Below are positions 10,412 to 22,613 of a stretch of DNA of 64,000 nucleotides, one piece after another (position 1 is the first letter of the stretch; each line of letters opens with the position of its first letter). Under the pieces are notes generated by a model. The model saw nothing but the letters and a program-made list of their open reading frames with translations, searched no databases and was not told the origin of the DNA. Both the position numbers and the translations under genes were made by a program. The DNA is from Terfezia claveryi. Taxonomy: Eukaryota > Ascomycota > Pezizomycetes > Pezizales > Pezizaceae. The DNA lies in assembly GCA_015179025.1 (NCBI GenBank), contig WHUX01000090.1, positions 1 through 64,000 of the forward strand, written 5' to 3'.

Positions 10412-12060
10412 TCACAAGAACCCATCCGGAAACCCCTTCGCAGCATCATCCCCCGGACCCCCATACGCCTCCAACAACGAGCTCCACCTAAGCTGCCCAC
10501 TCCTAATCCGCTGAATCTGCTTAAAATTCGCGTAAGGAATCCCCGTCTGTGGGTCTCTGAAGCGCGCGAGCTCGGAGGTGATGTAGAAGATGTCGTGGTG
10601 GCGTTCCATATCAATATATGACAATACACATTTAGTAGTGAGGAAATATAAAAAAAAAGGATACTGGGTGGGGTGTATAAACGTACTCTCGCGTGATTAG
10701 GGAATAGGGATTTTGTTAGGCTCTCACCAATTTGGACTTGGGGCTCTTCCAAGTTTTGTAGGATTACTAGTTGCGGGTTGAGTATTCTGGCTTTGGTGGA
10801 GGAGGGGGTTGGTGCGGGCTCTGCTGGCTTGGTTTGCCTGGATGGGTCCTGGGAGAGAGAGGCGTAGTAGAGAATAACGTCTGAATGTATGTGATTTCGG
10901 TTGGGAATCGAGTGGAGGTTGCATTGTTTGCTGCAGTGTAATGGACGATGCCGCATTTGGAATTGTTGCAGAAGAGGGCTCGATAGCCTGGTTGGCACAA
11001 AAGCTCGACTGATTTCTGAACTATCTCATCTTCTGTTGTTTGTCCACTGGTTTTCTTCTCAAGTTCCAGGGTGGTTTTGAACATCCTTTGAGACTCCCCT
11101 CTCGGTCGACCGCCCTTACCGCCCTTATTCTTATTCTCCTTCTCCTTCTCCTTTACCTCTTGTACCTCCTCCATCAACTTCCCCCCACTCTGACTAACCT
11201 CCCCTTCTCATCCTACGCTGCCTGCCCAATCCACCACCCCTTCCGACTTTGTAGCGCAGCTAATTTCAACCTCTGATGTTCCGCCCTAGCGGCCTCACCC
11301 TGTTCCCACTTGTTCAAACTTTTTTTGTTCATCGCCTCCGTCTTTTTAGCCTCATACAGGCTCTCCGCCTTGGTTATTTCAATTTTCGGGTTCTCCTTCT
11401 TTTTCTTCTTTGCTGCTGCCTCATCAACGCAATAGTATGTAGCCTACGTGCCTCAGATTCCTTCAATCGGTGATGAGTAACTTCTAGATTCTTCACCGAC
11501 AAGTTCCTTGACGAGATTCTTGTGGGGCCTTCCGTAGGTATCCACGATGCCTATCAAGCGCCGCTTCAGACGGAGTCAATTGCCCATCCACAGTCGGAGT
11601 CACGGTTTCCAAATCCGCCTCGACAATGGTGGCTTTCTTTATGAACACAGCTGTATTCCAGATGTCTTGAAAAAAATTCTCGGGTGCTTTCCGTTTCTTA
11701 CTCGTCCGCTTTGTAGTTCCCTCTCTCCGGATACTTCTTGCCCCTCTCCTCCCCCCCCTTCATCTTCATTCGATTATTCTAGTTGCAGATGTAAGCACCC
11801 CTTCGTCGTCTTGATCTTCAAATTCGATGTCGTCCTCTATCTCGGCAAAAAGTAACTCAAACCATCTTTCTTGCTTCCAGTGTTGCAAGGCGGTTCCCTG
11901 CTGTGGATCGTTTCTGCCGGCTAGCAACAAGAGAATCCACTACTGATACCTCGCCGAGGGCTTCGTCCTTCCCGTCAGGGTCACTGAGTGCGTCAAGTTC
12001 TGACTCTGAGATATCACTGGCAGCAGGTCGAGTACAGGGCTGTTTTTGCGTTTTGAGTAC
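10412..12060 (-). pseudogene. SWC2: SWC2/VPS72 (YL1) homologue, multiply frame-disrupted
   Basis: YL1 proteins bind and deliver histone H2A.Z for the SWR1 chromatin-remodelling complex. Their blocks occur here in order but in different minus frames. The acidic start SDISESELDALSDPDGKDEA leads to SRQKRSTAGNRLATL (about 11930), which runs into a stop. The next frame reads ELLFAEIEDDIEFEDQ, then KRKAPENFF, then SWIPTEGPTRISSRN and HHRLKESEARRLHTIALM. Another frame has KKKKENPKIEITKAES and WEQGEAARAEHQRLKLAALQ up to a TAG. Then come LNPQLVILQNLEEPQVQI and finally the YL1_C domain RFRDPQTGIPYANFKQIQRI, ending at 10412. Several shifts (after LATL, at ALMR) have no room for an intron. Either this is a pseudogene or the assembly has several single-base errors here; the family assignment is firm. 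Confidence 0.8.
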
Positions 12061-12378
12061 CTTTTCCCGCTAACTTTTGGTATATATTTCCTTAGTACCG
12101 GTAACGATACACATAACAATAACAATGAAAGCTGGCTAAATCCCTCTAATCCCTCTATTAGATCTTCCAAAGTAGATATAATCCTGCCCATTGCATCGTA
12201 ACAACCCAGAGTAAGAAGTCATTGCTCATCCCATACCCATGTGTACAGTCTATCAATACAGAGAAACATCTAAGATTCTAGCGCTCTGATATCAAGATCC
12301 TATTTAATGTACCCAATGATTAAATTTCTCCCATTATCTCATCAAATTCGCCGATGTGATAAGAACTACACATAAATG

Positions 12379-13954
12379 TTATTGTGTGTAGATTGCAAAA
12401 GATTTATCTTGCCTCTTGTACTCCCTTCGGAACATGTCATCTACGTTCACGAGGTAGTAGGTTCCCTTGGTGATGGTGTTGGTTTCGCCAGTGGGTTGGA
12501 AGTTCTTCTTCAGGTGAGCGTGCTCACGGAGCATGCACATCTGTGGGTTTGATTAGCATGGTTATATGGATGAAGGGTTGATTATTATTTAACTCACGTC
12601 ATCATAAACTTGTGGCTCAACAACCCTCCTGGCAGCCAACCTCTCCGGGATGTTCAAGCTCCTAGAAATAGCAGATACATCCCCCTTGACTCTAAAAGAG
12701 AAGAAGGAAGAAGCAAGTCCAGAACCGTAGCTGAACAAACCAACCCTCTTGCCGAGCAAGTCCTCTGGTTTGACATATGACAAAAGGGAGCAAAGGCCCG
12801 CATAGACGGTAGCAGAGTACATGTTACCGCACATGGTAGGGATTTGAATACCTGGCTTTACACGAGATTCAAATCGGGATTTTGAAAGGGTCATGAAGGC
12901 CTTCTCAATATTTCTATCGGAGAGGGAAGCCTCATACGGTATTTCCTTGATTTCAGCTGGAATTGCGGCGTACCCCTCAGATTCTTGGTTCGCAAGGTAA
13001 TCATTATACATCATGCGAGCATACGACTTCTGCACGAGCTTGCAGGTAGGAGCGTGGAAAAGGACATAATCGAAGCGGTCAACGCTGAAAGTTGAAGTAG
13101 CAGCTGCACCATTGGTGAGCTTAGCCTCACGGGCGTTATAACTCCTATAACAGTTGTCGACGGCTTCAGTATAGCACTTGATAGAAAAGTGACCATCGAC
13201 ATATGGGTATTCGCTGGTAAGATCAGGCTTGTAGAAGTCGTAGGCGTGTGCCATGTACGTTCCCCTCATACCAGGCTCAAAGACGATAGGAGCATTGGCA
13301 CCAACAAGCATAGCAACGACACCGGCACCTCCGGTGGGTCTTGCATTGCCCTTCTTGTAGAGTGCAATGTCACCAGCGACGACGATAGCGTCACGACCAT
13401 CCCAAGCGGAAGATTCCACCCAGTTGATGGCGTTAAAGAGAGCATTGGTACCCCCGTAGCAGGCATTGACGGAGTCAACACCCTCAATGTTGTTGTTTCC
13501 GCTTGGAGTAAAAAGTTGCATCAACACGGACTTGACGGACTTAGATTTGTCAAGGAGGGTCTCAGTTCCAACCTCTAGGCGGCCAATGGTAGTGGGGTCA
13601 ATGTTTTCCTTCTCGAGGAGATTGTGAACGGCGGTCAGGGCAAGAGAGTAGATGTCTATTGGAAGCTATCAGTCTCAAGTTCGCGTTGTGGGGGGGTGAT
13701 TATTCAATACCCTCTCTGTCGTCACAAAAGGACATTTTGGTCTGTCCCAAACCAATGGTGTATTTCCCAGGGGATACTCCATCGAATTTCTCCAACTCAG
13801 CTTGGTCCACACACTGTACTTCATAAGTATAACTTCAACCCGCTGAATCGTAGAATCGGGTTCGGAAAAGGGATTGTAGATAGAGCTTAAAACTCACCTG
13901 AGATGGGAAGTAAATCTCAATGGCCTTGATTCCAACGTTAGAAGCGCCAGACAT
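12379..13954 (-). CDS. ERG13: Hydroxymethylglutaryl-CoA synthase
   Basis: Condenses acetyl-CoA with acetoacetyl-CoA to HMG-CoA, the step before HMG-CoA reductase in the mevalonate/ergosterol pathway. The ATG at 13954 opens [19 protein letters not shown], followed by an intron. Exon 2 ([20 protein letters not shown].. GLGQTK) and exon 3 ([20 protein letters not shown]) lead into a long exon with the active-site cysteine motif [20 protein letters not shown], the catalytic His region [17 protein letters not shown] and the glycine-rich [18 protein letters not shown]. An intron at about 12598-12553 precedes the last exon ([20 protein letters not shown]), which ends FAIYTQ at 12379. All blocks of the family are present and unbroken. 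It is the first gene rightward of the broken SWC2 homologue. Confidence 0.96.
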
Positions 13955-14952
13955 CTTAATTACAGTTCCTGGATTGAGGGTCGAATTAACCTCTATTCTT
14001 CTAGGACTGGGAAGTTTGGTCCTCTGCTTGTTACTGGTCAGTGACCAAAATTGTTGGCAAAAAAGGGGGTAGAGGTGCTTTAAGTATTGCTGGGGAAGGA
14101 CTCACAACTCGGAATTGCTGCAAATGCAATGGGTATTAGCTATTAAAACAGACAGTAGAAAAAAAGGGATCCGGAAGGAAGATAGAGGAAGATAGGAGAG
14201 GAAAGCAAGTTGGCAGGGAGTGTAATTGCTGACCGGGAGAGGAGATTGGAGAGGGCGGATAGAAGTTAAGAACGAGCGAACTACTTTACGCCCAGCAGGG
14301 CCCCGGATTGGCCTGGGGTATAACTTTACCTAGCCGGTACCTGCCGCACACTTAGGTATTTTTTGATATTTTCCGAAAGTGTAGGCTGGAAGCCCGATCT
14401 CGTTACAATTACTAGGCCCTTTTCAACTATGCTCTCGTGACCACGTGGCTATACTGTACATGCCTCCCTATACCAGCCGGGATTTTGTGGGACAATTTTC
14501 TTAATCAAATTATTTTTATGCAACTGAAACTTTACATAGTGCCTCTTCTTGCATAGCTGTTGGGACTCTGGCCAACGTTATGCCAAACTGCGATATTGGA
14601 TATCGCTTAAACAGCCCGTCAATTTATGCGGCATTTGCGACATGAGCCCTTAGTAGTTAGGTACATATTAACTTGGAATGGCAAGGATCAAGGGTCTATT
14701 CGCATTCAGGAGGCTCTGCAACACCTAAATGGAACCAATTGCAATCGCAGTTATTGGCCCCACCTAGTAAGCTATATTTTCCTGCATAGCTCATATGAAT
14801 CAGTGAAGATACGTAAGTTTAGATATTTTGTCAACAGAAATCAAAATGCAGAACCCTTTATTGCGGGGTATGTAAGTCATTTTTCGATGAGTAATTGCTT
14901 ATTTCCATGCCCCTTTTGAAGCCTGTGATAGCCACCAGTGGAGACCCGTCGC
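13955..14952. other. Upstream region of the HMG-CoA synthase gene; otherwise empty
   Basis: Holds the presumed promoter of the minus-strand HMG-CoA synthase gene, with no recognised TATA box, and the 3' flank of the homoserine dehydrogenase gene. A short plus ORF at 14626-14919 has no recognisable sequence. No repeats or RNA genes seen. Confidence 0.4.
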
Positions 14953-16416
14953 CTAATTCAATCGTTGAAGGATCTTGATAACATCCCCCAAGACGCCCAT
15001 CGACGTGACCTCCGCTCCAGCCCTGTCAAAAAAACCATGACGTGAGTCAGTAACCCAAGCCAAATAATCACGCCATAAATCGACAGGAACATTGATCTGC
15101 CCCATGAAGGAAATGCCCCCGTCCCAACAGATTACTGTTTGGCGAAGGAATAAAAGAGATGGCGGAAAAAATGTTTGTCTATTTTGACTCACCCAGCGCC
15201 TTGGACAATTAGTGCATTATCGCCATATCTCTCGGTGTAGAAGCTGATTATGTTATCAGAACCCTTCAACCCGGCAATTGGAGATGAAGTGTCGAATCTG
15301 GTAAAATGCTTATGATCAACATGTGACGGAGCAACAGTGACGACAACTACTCACGTGTGTAGCCCAACTTCGACATGCCCACTCTCAACGTCGAGTTTGC
15401 CAACGTATCTAATCGTCTTTCCAATTGCCTCTGCATCCCTCTTTAACTCATCCATAGCTGTATCATAATCGCCAAGCCCTTGTAAAAACTCATCAGCGGA
15501 GGCGGCTGACTCAAGAGGCTTCGGAATCAAGGACTGAATTGGGAATGATGTTGGAGTGCGAACGTTGAGTCCAGAAAGCCGGGCAAGGATTGTGAGTTTG
15601 CGAGCAACGTCCAGACCGTTGAGATCATCTCGTGGATCGGGCTCCTGTTGTGAAATATATTGTAAGCTTCCGGTCGGATATGGTCAGTGCAGGATCGCTA
15701 ACCGTGAAACCCAAATCCCGTGCTTTCAATACCACCTCGCTGAATCTCGCAGTTGAGCCTGAACCCACCGGGGCAAAGGTATTGAACAAGAAGCTCATAG
15801 TTCCAGAAAAGATTCCCTCAATTTTCTTGACCTTGTCTCCAGTTTCTATCAACTCCCTCAAAGTGCTTAACACAGGCAAACCAGCACCAACAGTCGCTTC
15901 ATGGAATACATATCCTCCTCCCCGGTTTCTTGGGCCCCGGGCGGAAGCAAAAATCGAATTCCACAGGGTGATGTCACTGGAGAATCCTTTCTTGTTTGGT
16001 GTAGCAATGTGAACTCCGTTCTTCAATAGTGCTGGGTAATGTGCAGCAAGTTTCTCATCTGAAGTATTATCCACCAAAATCACTTCCCCTGGGGCACCCC
16101 TGAAGTATAAGAGAGCTTCATCTGGGAAGCTGAGGGGGGTTGTAGTTGAGCTTGCTAACTTGTCGAGTGCTGAGGGGAGGAAAATTGGAGAGTAATCCTG
16201 GGAGACGACTGCAGCTGAGGATCGTGACACCACAATTGGAATAAGAATGTGTGGGGCACTGCGGTTGGACGTGATATAGTTGGACAATTGTTTGAGGAAT
16301 TCTTTGCCTACCCCTCCCACACCTGTAGTTCGGTTCTGTTAACGTTAAAATGCAATTGCCGAACTTCCACCTCAAAGGAACTACATACCAATAACTGCGA
16401 TGTAAACTTTAGTCAT
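14953..16416 (-). CDS. HOM6: Homoserine dehydrogenase
   Basis: NAD(P)-dependent reduction of aspartate semialdehyde to homoserine, the branch point to threonine and methionine. The ATG at 16416 gives MTKVYIAVIG; an intron splits the Rossmann loop, which continues GVGGVGKEFLKQLSNYI (about 16320). Downstream are VHIATPNKKGFSSD and FHEATVGAGLPVLSTLRELI, then KKIEGIFSGTMSFLFNTF, the family signature around the substrate site. Following exons carry the RDDLNGLDVARKL segment (about 15630-15590), FYTERYGDNALIVQGAG and the last exon GAEVTSMGVLGDVIKILQRL, ending at 14953. Length and exon order fit the short monofunctional fungal form without an ACT domain. The adjacent decayed ORF group and ADE1 are transcribed in the same direction. 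Confidence 0.94.
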
Positions 16417-16504
16417 CTCTATATTTTATGATAGAGCTCAATGGTTGGATGGATGGTTCAGCGTAGTCCGGATACTGAGATTCTGGAGGGTGTCGGTGGG
16501 TATG

Positions 16505-16533
16505 TTACGTCAGGATTCCGTCATCTCACGTGA
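16505..16533. promoter_or_regulatory. Palindromic E-box and CRE-like site upstream of HOM6
   Basis: TCACGTGA (16526-16533) is a perfect palindrome containing the CACGTG E-box; TTACGTCA (16505-16512) is a near-CRE. Both lie about 90-115 bases upstream of the homoserine dehydrogenase ATG. CACGTG is the core bound by bHLH factors such as Cbf1 in sulfur amino-acid regulation; use here is inference. Confidence 0.3.
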
Positions 16534-16995
16534 GCATCAGTCTGAGGGTAACACCTGTACCTCTATAAAATATTAGTTGAAATATGTTAGATATATTTAC
16601 TATCGAGGCTGTATATTCTCTATGCAAAGTACTTGTTAGTCTGGATACAAAGTATAAATGTTCACACCGAAGCCGTGCACAGTTCAACCCAATACCGTGA
16701 GAATCCTGCATCTACTTTGGACATACTCTGGTTCTTTCGACATAGAAATTGCTGGTGGGATATTTTATGCATGGATGAATGATCCCATTAAATTTTACCA
16801 AGGTTTTCTATTCTTTGTATTCCTCCCTTTACAGCTTATAACTAGACAGGCGGCTATCGCTTAAAGGTTGATGAAAACAACAAACCTTACCAACACCTCT
16901 AGGCTATCGACATTCCCAGAATTTCAACATCATAATATAACTATTAGAGGAACCAAGAATTACAAATATTCGTTCGCTAGCTACGGTTCCTCCGA

Positions 16996-17733
16996 TCATC
17001 TCGCAGATCCTTTGATTTTTTCTGCATGGATAATTTTAGGGTCGGCAGTCCCAGTGGAACATTCTGAATTCCAAAACCGATTGTTGGTTTGGGAATTAGG
17101 AGTTGTAGCATCGTACTCATTGGCAATATTTCCAGAGAGGAGAGGCTTTCCTTGCAGTTTCCATCTTGGAGTCAAGCCTCCCTGGGCGTCACGACTGAAA
17201 AAACTTCTTTTCATTATAAAAGGCATATTTGATGCTGTTTCGTTCAACCCAGTGGTAGTATTAGCATGTGGAAGTACCACAGCCTCGCGTCATCCAGAGA
17301 AGGCAACTCTGCTTGTTCAATAGTGTGAAAACTACATTCCTTGTCGATGGAGGTGTTGTCCATTGCATGAATCGGAGTTTTCCGGTTCGGCTGAATGCAA
17401 AACCGCAACAAAGCCATAGTCCTAATCTCTGCTTTATCACTTGTCGCAGCTGATTGCTGATCGTTCCCGGATGAGCTTCGAGATGACCTCCTTCTGCACC
17501 TATGTCTCCGCCAGCGATTTATTCCAAGGTTTCACAACCTGCGCCTTCTGTAGTATTTGTGCTGCATCATGTTTCGAGAAATTCAGCTTCTTATGTTCAT
17601 CCAAAAAGCATTGAAAATCGAAGGCGATTACCCCTGTCGTAACTTCCCGAGTTGAACCTGTGACGTGCTTACTAAGTTCCTCAGGTGCTTGTGTTACCCT
17701 GAAGATATCGATAGCTACAACGATCGTTTTCAT
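16996..17733 (-). pseudogene. Unrecognised decayed or multi-exon ORF group
   Basis: From an ATG at 17733 the minus strand reads MKTIVVAIDIFRVTQAPEEL and HDAAQILQKAQVVKPWNKSL before a stop. An overlapping frame (about 17480-17265) reads SDKAEIRTMALLRFCIQPNR and AELPSLDDARLWYFHMLILP. A third runs MPFIMKRSFFSRDAQGGLTP to 16996. Composition looks like coding DNA, but the pieces are out of frame and no family is recognised. It lies between HOM6 and ADE1 on the same strand. It may be a decayed gene or chance. Confidence 0.3.
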
Positions 17734-17878
17734 AATAGCAATATCGAGAATTGAGCTGACGGTTTCCGTAATTAGTCTAGATAGTCTCGCGTCACTTAAT
17801 TATGTTTAACTTTAGTTTCCCTATTTTCTCTATCCTTCGCTATAATAGTGCCAGAGATATGTTATACACGGCCAGTGT

Positions 17879-17922
17879 CTGCGGGTAACCAAAGTGCTCT
17901 AGTTCGAACCATCCACCCGCAG
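17879..17922. other. Hairpin just downstream of ADE1
   Basis: CTGCGGGT (17879-17886) pairs perfectly with ACCCGCAG (17915-17922) around a 28-base interior that includes AGTTCGAACCA. It resembles parts of a tRNA (acceptor stem plus T-loop) but is far too short. It may be a structure in the ADE1 3' end or a decayed tRNA. Confidence 0.25.
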
Positions 17923-17929
17923 AAGCAAT

Positions 17930-18993
17930 CTATTCCCATTCCTTCCCAGTGATCATCTCATATACCTCCACATATTTCTGCTTAGTTCCCACGGCAATAT
18001 CTTCAGGAATCTCCACACACTTCCCACGAAGCCCTCCAGCAGTTAACCAGTTCCTCAAGTACTGTTTGTCATAATTATCCTGGGGCCTTCCCTTCTCGTA
18101 AACAGATGAGAGCCAGAAACGAGAAGAGTCGGGAGTAAGAACTTCGTCGATGAGAACAACTTCGTCAGTTTCTGGGTCGAGACCGAACTCGAACTTGGTG
18201 TCCGCAATTATGATACCACGGCTTCGGGCAAACTCCCGGGCCTATGTTAGGATTAGCCATTATCCAGTGTAGAACATAGGTAGCACTATTGATAGGCACA
18301 CCTTCGAGTAGAGCGTAACCGCGAGTTCCGCAATTCTGGTGGCATACTTTTCATCAACAAGCTCCTTGACTATACCCTCAACGTCAACTTAGCCCTCCAT
18401 AGTTTCTTTGAATGAAACCTACCCTTATCTGGGTGGATGTTTTCATCATGCTCTCCCTGCTCCGCCTTCGTGCTCGGTGTAAACAATGGGGTATCAAACG
18501 CCTCACTCTCCACCATCCCCTCCCTAACCTTAATGCCATGCACTGTCCCAGTCTTTGTATACTCTGTCCATGCACTTCCAGTGATATAACCCCTCACAAT
18601 CGCCTCAATTGGGAACACCTTCAACTTCCTCACAACCATACTCCTTCCCACGAGCTGTGGGTGGAATTCTGCTGGAATTGAGTTCGGGACGGAGGTTAAG
18701 ATGAGGTGGTGAGGGCATATCGGAGCAAGTAGGGAGAACCAGTGGTCGGAAAGAGCAGTGAGGATTTTGCCTTTATCTGGGATACCCTACAGATTGACAA
18801 ATTAGAGTTAGGTTTACAGGATGCAGATTGATTGTTGGAGAATAGCCACATTCTTCATGACAGCATCATAGGCGGAGATGCGGTCAGTTGCAACGAAGAG
18901 GAGGGAATCATCGTTTAATTGATAGACATCTCGGACCTTTCCTCGGGCAAGGAGTGGGAGGGAGCCCTTGAGATCGGTGGTAATGAGCGCCAT
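17930..18993 (-). CDS. ADE1: Phosphoribosylaminoimidazole-succinocarboxamide synthase (SAICAR synthetase)
   Basis: Joins aspartate to CAIR with ATP to form SAICAR in de novo purine synthesis. The ATG at 18993 opens [20 protein letters not shown], then [28 protein letters not shown], the signature GKVRD..DRISAFD motif. An intron (donor GTGGCT) is followed by [17 protein letters not shown] and by [27 protein letters not shown], the second family signature. Two more introns (starting after HPDK and after TLYSK) lead to [31 protein letters not shown], the third conserved block, and the end [11 protein letters not shown] at 17930. Splice phases were checked by hand and keep the frame throughout. 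All expected blocks are intact. Confidence 0.95.
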
Positions 18994-20379
18994 TGCTAAT
19001 TGATGTTAATGTGAGGAGCAATTGGCCACTAATAGTCTTATACTTGTATATCTGAACTTTTGGAGTTAACTGGTCGACATCACTTCAAGCTTCGGACTTG
19101 GCGTTTGGCATCGAAATCGCTCATCGAAATTTTCATGCATGTTTCAGACTATTCTGGCTTGCTTTCAGACGCCTAATGATCAAGAGATGAGGTTGCTTTA
19201 CTTACTACCGACTACGATTTCCATATTAAGAGAAGGTTCTTTTTGCTGCATCGGAGCCAGCCTTTTTGGCCCCAGCTTTGGAAGTCGGCTTTGCTGGCAG
19301 CAAAGTTTCAAAAGAAAAGGCATAGTTACATACTGTATATGCCCGTAACGCTTAGATACCTGGGTTTTCGATATCCTTGCACCAAATCAGAGAGGTTTCT
19401 CTTGCACCTCACAGCGTACGAAAAGACAGATTTATATCAATCATCAGCGTAGGATTGTGGGGGTACCTAGTGCTGGTGGGGCACTGCGTCCTGGCATGAT
19501 GAGGATGGCCTCTATATCGAGAAGAACTGGTTATACCTATTATTGAATCTGGAGTGGGGAATGCTCAATGCACTCAAATCATAGCAATGATACATTTGGG
19601 GTATACCAGTATAGAATGAGATTGGTATCCAGCAGGTGCATTCGCTGGATGGGGTTACCCGTAACTACTGTGGCCTTTCAGCTACCGGTACCGGGGTTCC
19701 CCAATTTCAGGTCTCATTTATATGGGTCCCATGAAACGGCTATTTGAAGTTCCAATCTTTATTCCGTATTATCATGTCAATATACTGGAAAGGGGTTTCG
19801 ATAGACCTAGTTCTCTAGCACCACTAGCTAAGTAAGAGACTTCCGTTCCTTCCAACCAGACTACGTTCCTTCATCTCCAAGCTTAATCTAGTTGGAGAAT
19901 GCATACTATGGTTTTTGTTAGTCTAGTTGCAACTACCCCTCCACAGGGTTTTTGTATCCTTGGAGATTCCTAATTAATATGGTTAACCAACAACTTAGTA
20001 TTGCAATATGGAGAGCTCCAACTGCAGGTATCGACTGTCCTATCAACCCCCAACCGTCAGCATTGTCTTAGTATCCCTTTCATACAGCAGGAGAATAAAA
20101 GGACAATTATTTGAAATCACACAGACCCTTCCTAGAGAGAGATTCCACAGGAACTAGTCAAACGCCTTATGCATTACACCCCTCCTCATACGCGCCGTGG
20201 GGGCCCTATCTTCTGCAGCTTTGAGGCTCAGAAGTGGTTTGCTAGACAGTCTAGGGGAACCAATGAGTTGTAATGCAGGACCAACTACCCTCAAGATATA
20301 TAAGTTATCTAGGGCCAAAGTAAGAATGCGCGTTCACCATCTAAGTTTGTTATTATATTGATACCATTGTATCGTTGAA
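18994..20379. other. Intergenic with two copies of the dispersed motif
   Basis: ADE1 promoter side and upstream region of the FAD oxidase gene. Contains two copies of the TAGTCTGGTTG motif in opposite orientations (19851-19870 and 19918-19943), about 50 bases apart. Short ORFs (19139-19348 and others) have no recognisable sequence. Confidence 0.4.
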
Positions 20380-22287
20380 ATGCATCTCAAGTCTGTTTGT
20401 TTACTCTCTGCCCTTTTCTCATTATCATCTACAGCGGTAGCATCTAAGACATGTTCTGGGAAGGACACTGGACCATCAAGGAGGGAGATTAATTTTCTCA
20501 AGGGAGCTGTCACACAGTATCAGCTTACAAACCCACTAAATGACGAGGTAGCTTGTGCTTGTTACTTGCTACGGAAGTTTGACAGGTATGCTGTTTTCCG
20601 GGAGGGCGAGGAGGAGTATCTGAGGGAGGCGAATGGATACTGGAGTGCGACGGTTTGGACGACACCAAGGTGTATATTCACCCCTTCTGGGGCTAGTGAT
20701 GTGGCAAAGGGAATCAGTATCTTGAAAGAATGTGGGGCTCTCTTTGCGGTGAAGGGTGGAGGACATTATCCAGTAGGTTCAATTCTGAAGTTGTTTCGAG
20801 GAGAATAAACTAACAAGAGATTGTTTAGCCCCCAGAAATGTCCACTATTACAGATGGTGTCCTAGTTGCCCTCACCAAAATAAAGACCCTTGAACTTGCA
20901 GAGGACAAAAAATCGGTACTAGTGGGGCCTGGGCTCCGGTGGGGTGATGTTTACAGATACCTTCTCCCCCATAATGTATTTGTTGTAGGAGGGCGAGTTA
21001 CAAACGTTGGCGTTCCGGGATTTCTCCTTGGTGGTGGAATCTCATATTTTGGAAGTAGGTGGGGCTTTGGGATGGATACCGTCGAAGAATTTGAGGTAGG
21101 TCCTTTGTGACTGCCCCTAACTTGACTTAGACTGATACCTGCCATTGAAATAGGTCGTCGTCGCAGATTCATCGGTTGTGCGAGCCAATGAAAAGACTCA
21201 TTCAGATCTATTCTGGGCTCTCAAGGGTGGTTCATCCAACTTTGGGATTGTCACCTCCTTCAAGCTCACAGCCCACGCCATCACCGGTAAGGCATGGATA
21301 GGAAAGTTCGCTTACAGCACCGCAACCGACCCTGATACGGGCAAGCGAAAGCATATGGAGGCCGTGCTAGACAAACTCCAGGCATTCGTTGACAAAAACG
21401 ATGACACTTCCGGGGTTATCCCACTCTTCATGTACGTCCCACAGTACGGAGGACCAATTGGAGATATTTCAGTTATCAAGCTCGACGTTGAGGGTAATAT
21501 GGAAATGGGGGCTGGCTCTATTCAAGGTGAACATGGGCCTACTCCAGACATGGTCCACGTTCCGGAGCTGTTCAAGGACATGACGGAGGAGATTCCTCCC
21601 ATGATAGGGGCGTGGAATATTAGCCACCCTTACCAATTAACTTTGGCAATGAACCCAGATGTTCCTGATGGATTCAGGTTGGTCCTACACTCCGTGATAT
21701 AAGTGAACGTGATTTTGACACTGTTACAGGCACTCGTTCCGAGTCCATGCAGCTAATGCAACTCGAAAATCCCTCGAAGTGATCACCCACATATTCTACA
21801 ACCGAATTGCAGAGCTTTTGGAGAAAATCCCTGCTGAGGAAATTCTCCAAACTCTGGGTCAAACTAGTGTTACCATTCAACCTATCACCAAGAACATGCT
21901 GAAGCAAGGAGAGAAGCGTGGTGGTAATACGTTTGGAATTAATTCCAGCCAATCTTACTACTGTAATTACCCTCTCTGAATGGTGGATGAACTATTGCTA
22001 ACTGAAAGTTTCCAGGGTATATCGTGACTACTACGTGGTTTGACCCAAAATATGATGAGATTATGAATGAATGGTCTGACTCGACGATTGAACTCATATA
22101 TGAGGCGCTAGGGGAGAAGGGGTTGTCCCATCCATTCATTTACATGAATGATGCTCACGGAAACCAGGACGCATTTGCAGGGTATGGACAGAAGGAGATG
22201 AAGAGGCTAAAGAAGATTAGGGAGCAGTATGATCCCAACAGGCTTTGGAAGAAAGGGTTGGTAGGGGGGTATAAAATTCCAGAGTAA
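20380..22287 (+). CDS. Secreted FAD-linked oxidoreductase (berberine-bridge/6-hydroxy-D-nicotine oxidase type)
   Basis: Starts with a signal peptide ([20 protein letters not shown]). PCMH-type FAD-binding domain blocks follow: [20 protein letters not shown], then AVKGGGHYP, whose His is the usual covalent FAD attachment site, then [13 protein letters not shown] and [20 protein letters not shown]. Four introns fit: GTAGGT after GGHYP, GTAGGT after VEEFE, GTTGGT after DGF, and GTAATT after SSQSYY. Beyond them are the substrate domain ([20 protein letters not shown]) and a C-terminal BBE-type motif ([19 protein letters not shown]) ending at 22287. The second cysteine of bicovalent oxidases is not seen at its usual place, so single attachment is likely. 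The substrate cannot be told, and no neighbouring biosynthetic genes suggest a cluster. Confidence 0.9.
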
Positions 22288-22613
22288 AAAAGTAGCTGGA
22301 AGGGGTGTAAGATTTCTTGAATTTGTATCTGGTACCATATAACATTTTAAAAGAGCGTATCATAACGATGGTATTGGCTGCCATGCATACCAATCTCTGA
22401 CGTTGGCCCCACGTCCAAAAAAATATTGAAACAAAAAAGTCTTATACAAGCAAAGAAAGAACCAAACCAAACCCCATAATTTGTACAAAACACCGCCTAT
22501 TACCACCATGCCATGGACCTAGAATTCTAAAAAGGAGGAGAAATATTCCACTCTATATTCACCCTCATCCGCGCAACCGCCCACGTCGCCCCTTGTCCTT
22601 CCCAAATCCCCTC

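Noticed and set aside
17879..17922. Possible tRNA
   Set aside because: The acceptor-like stem and TTCGAA are present, but only 44 bases lie between the stem ends; a tRNA needs about 72.
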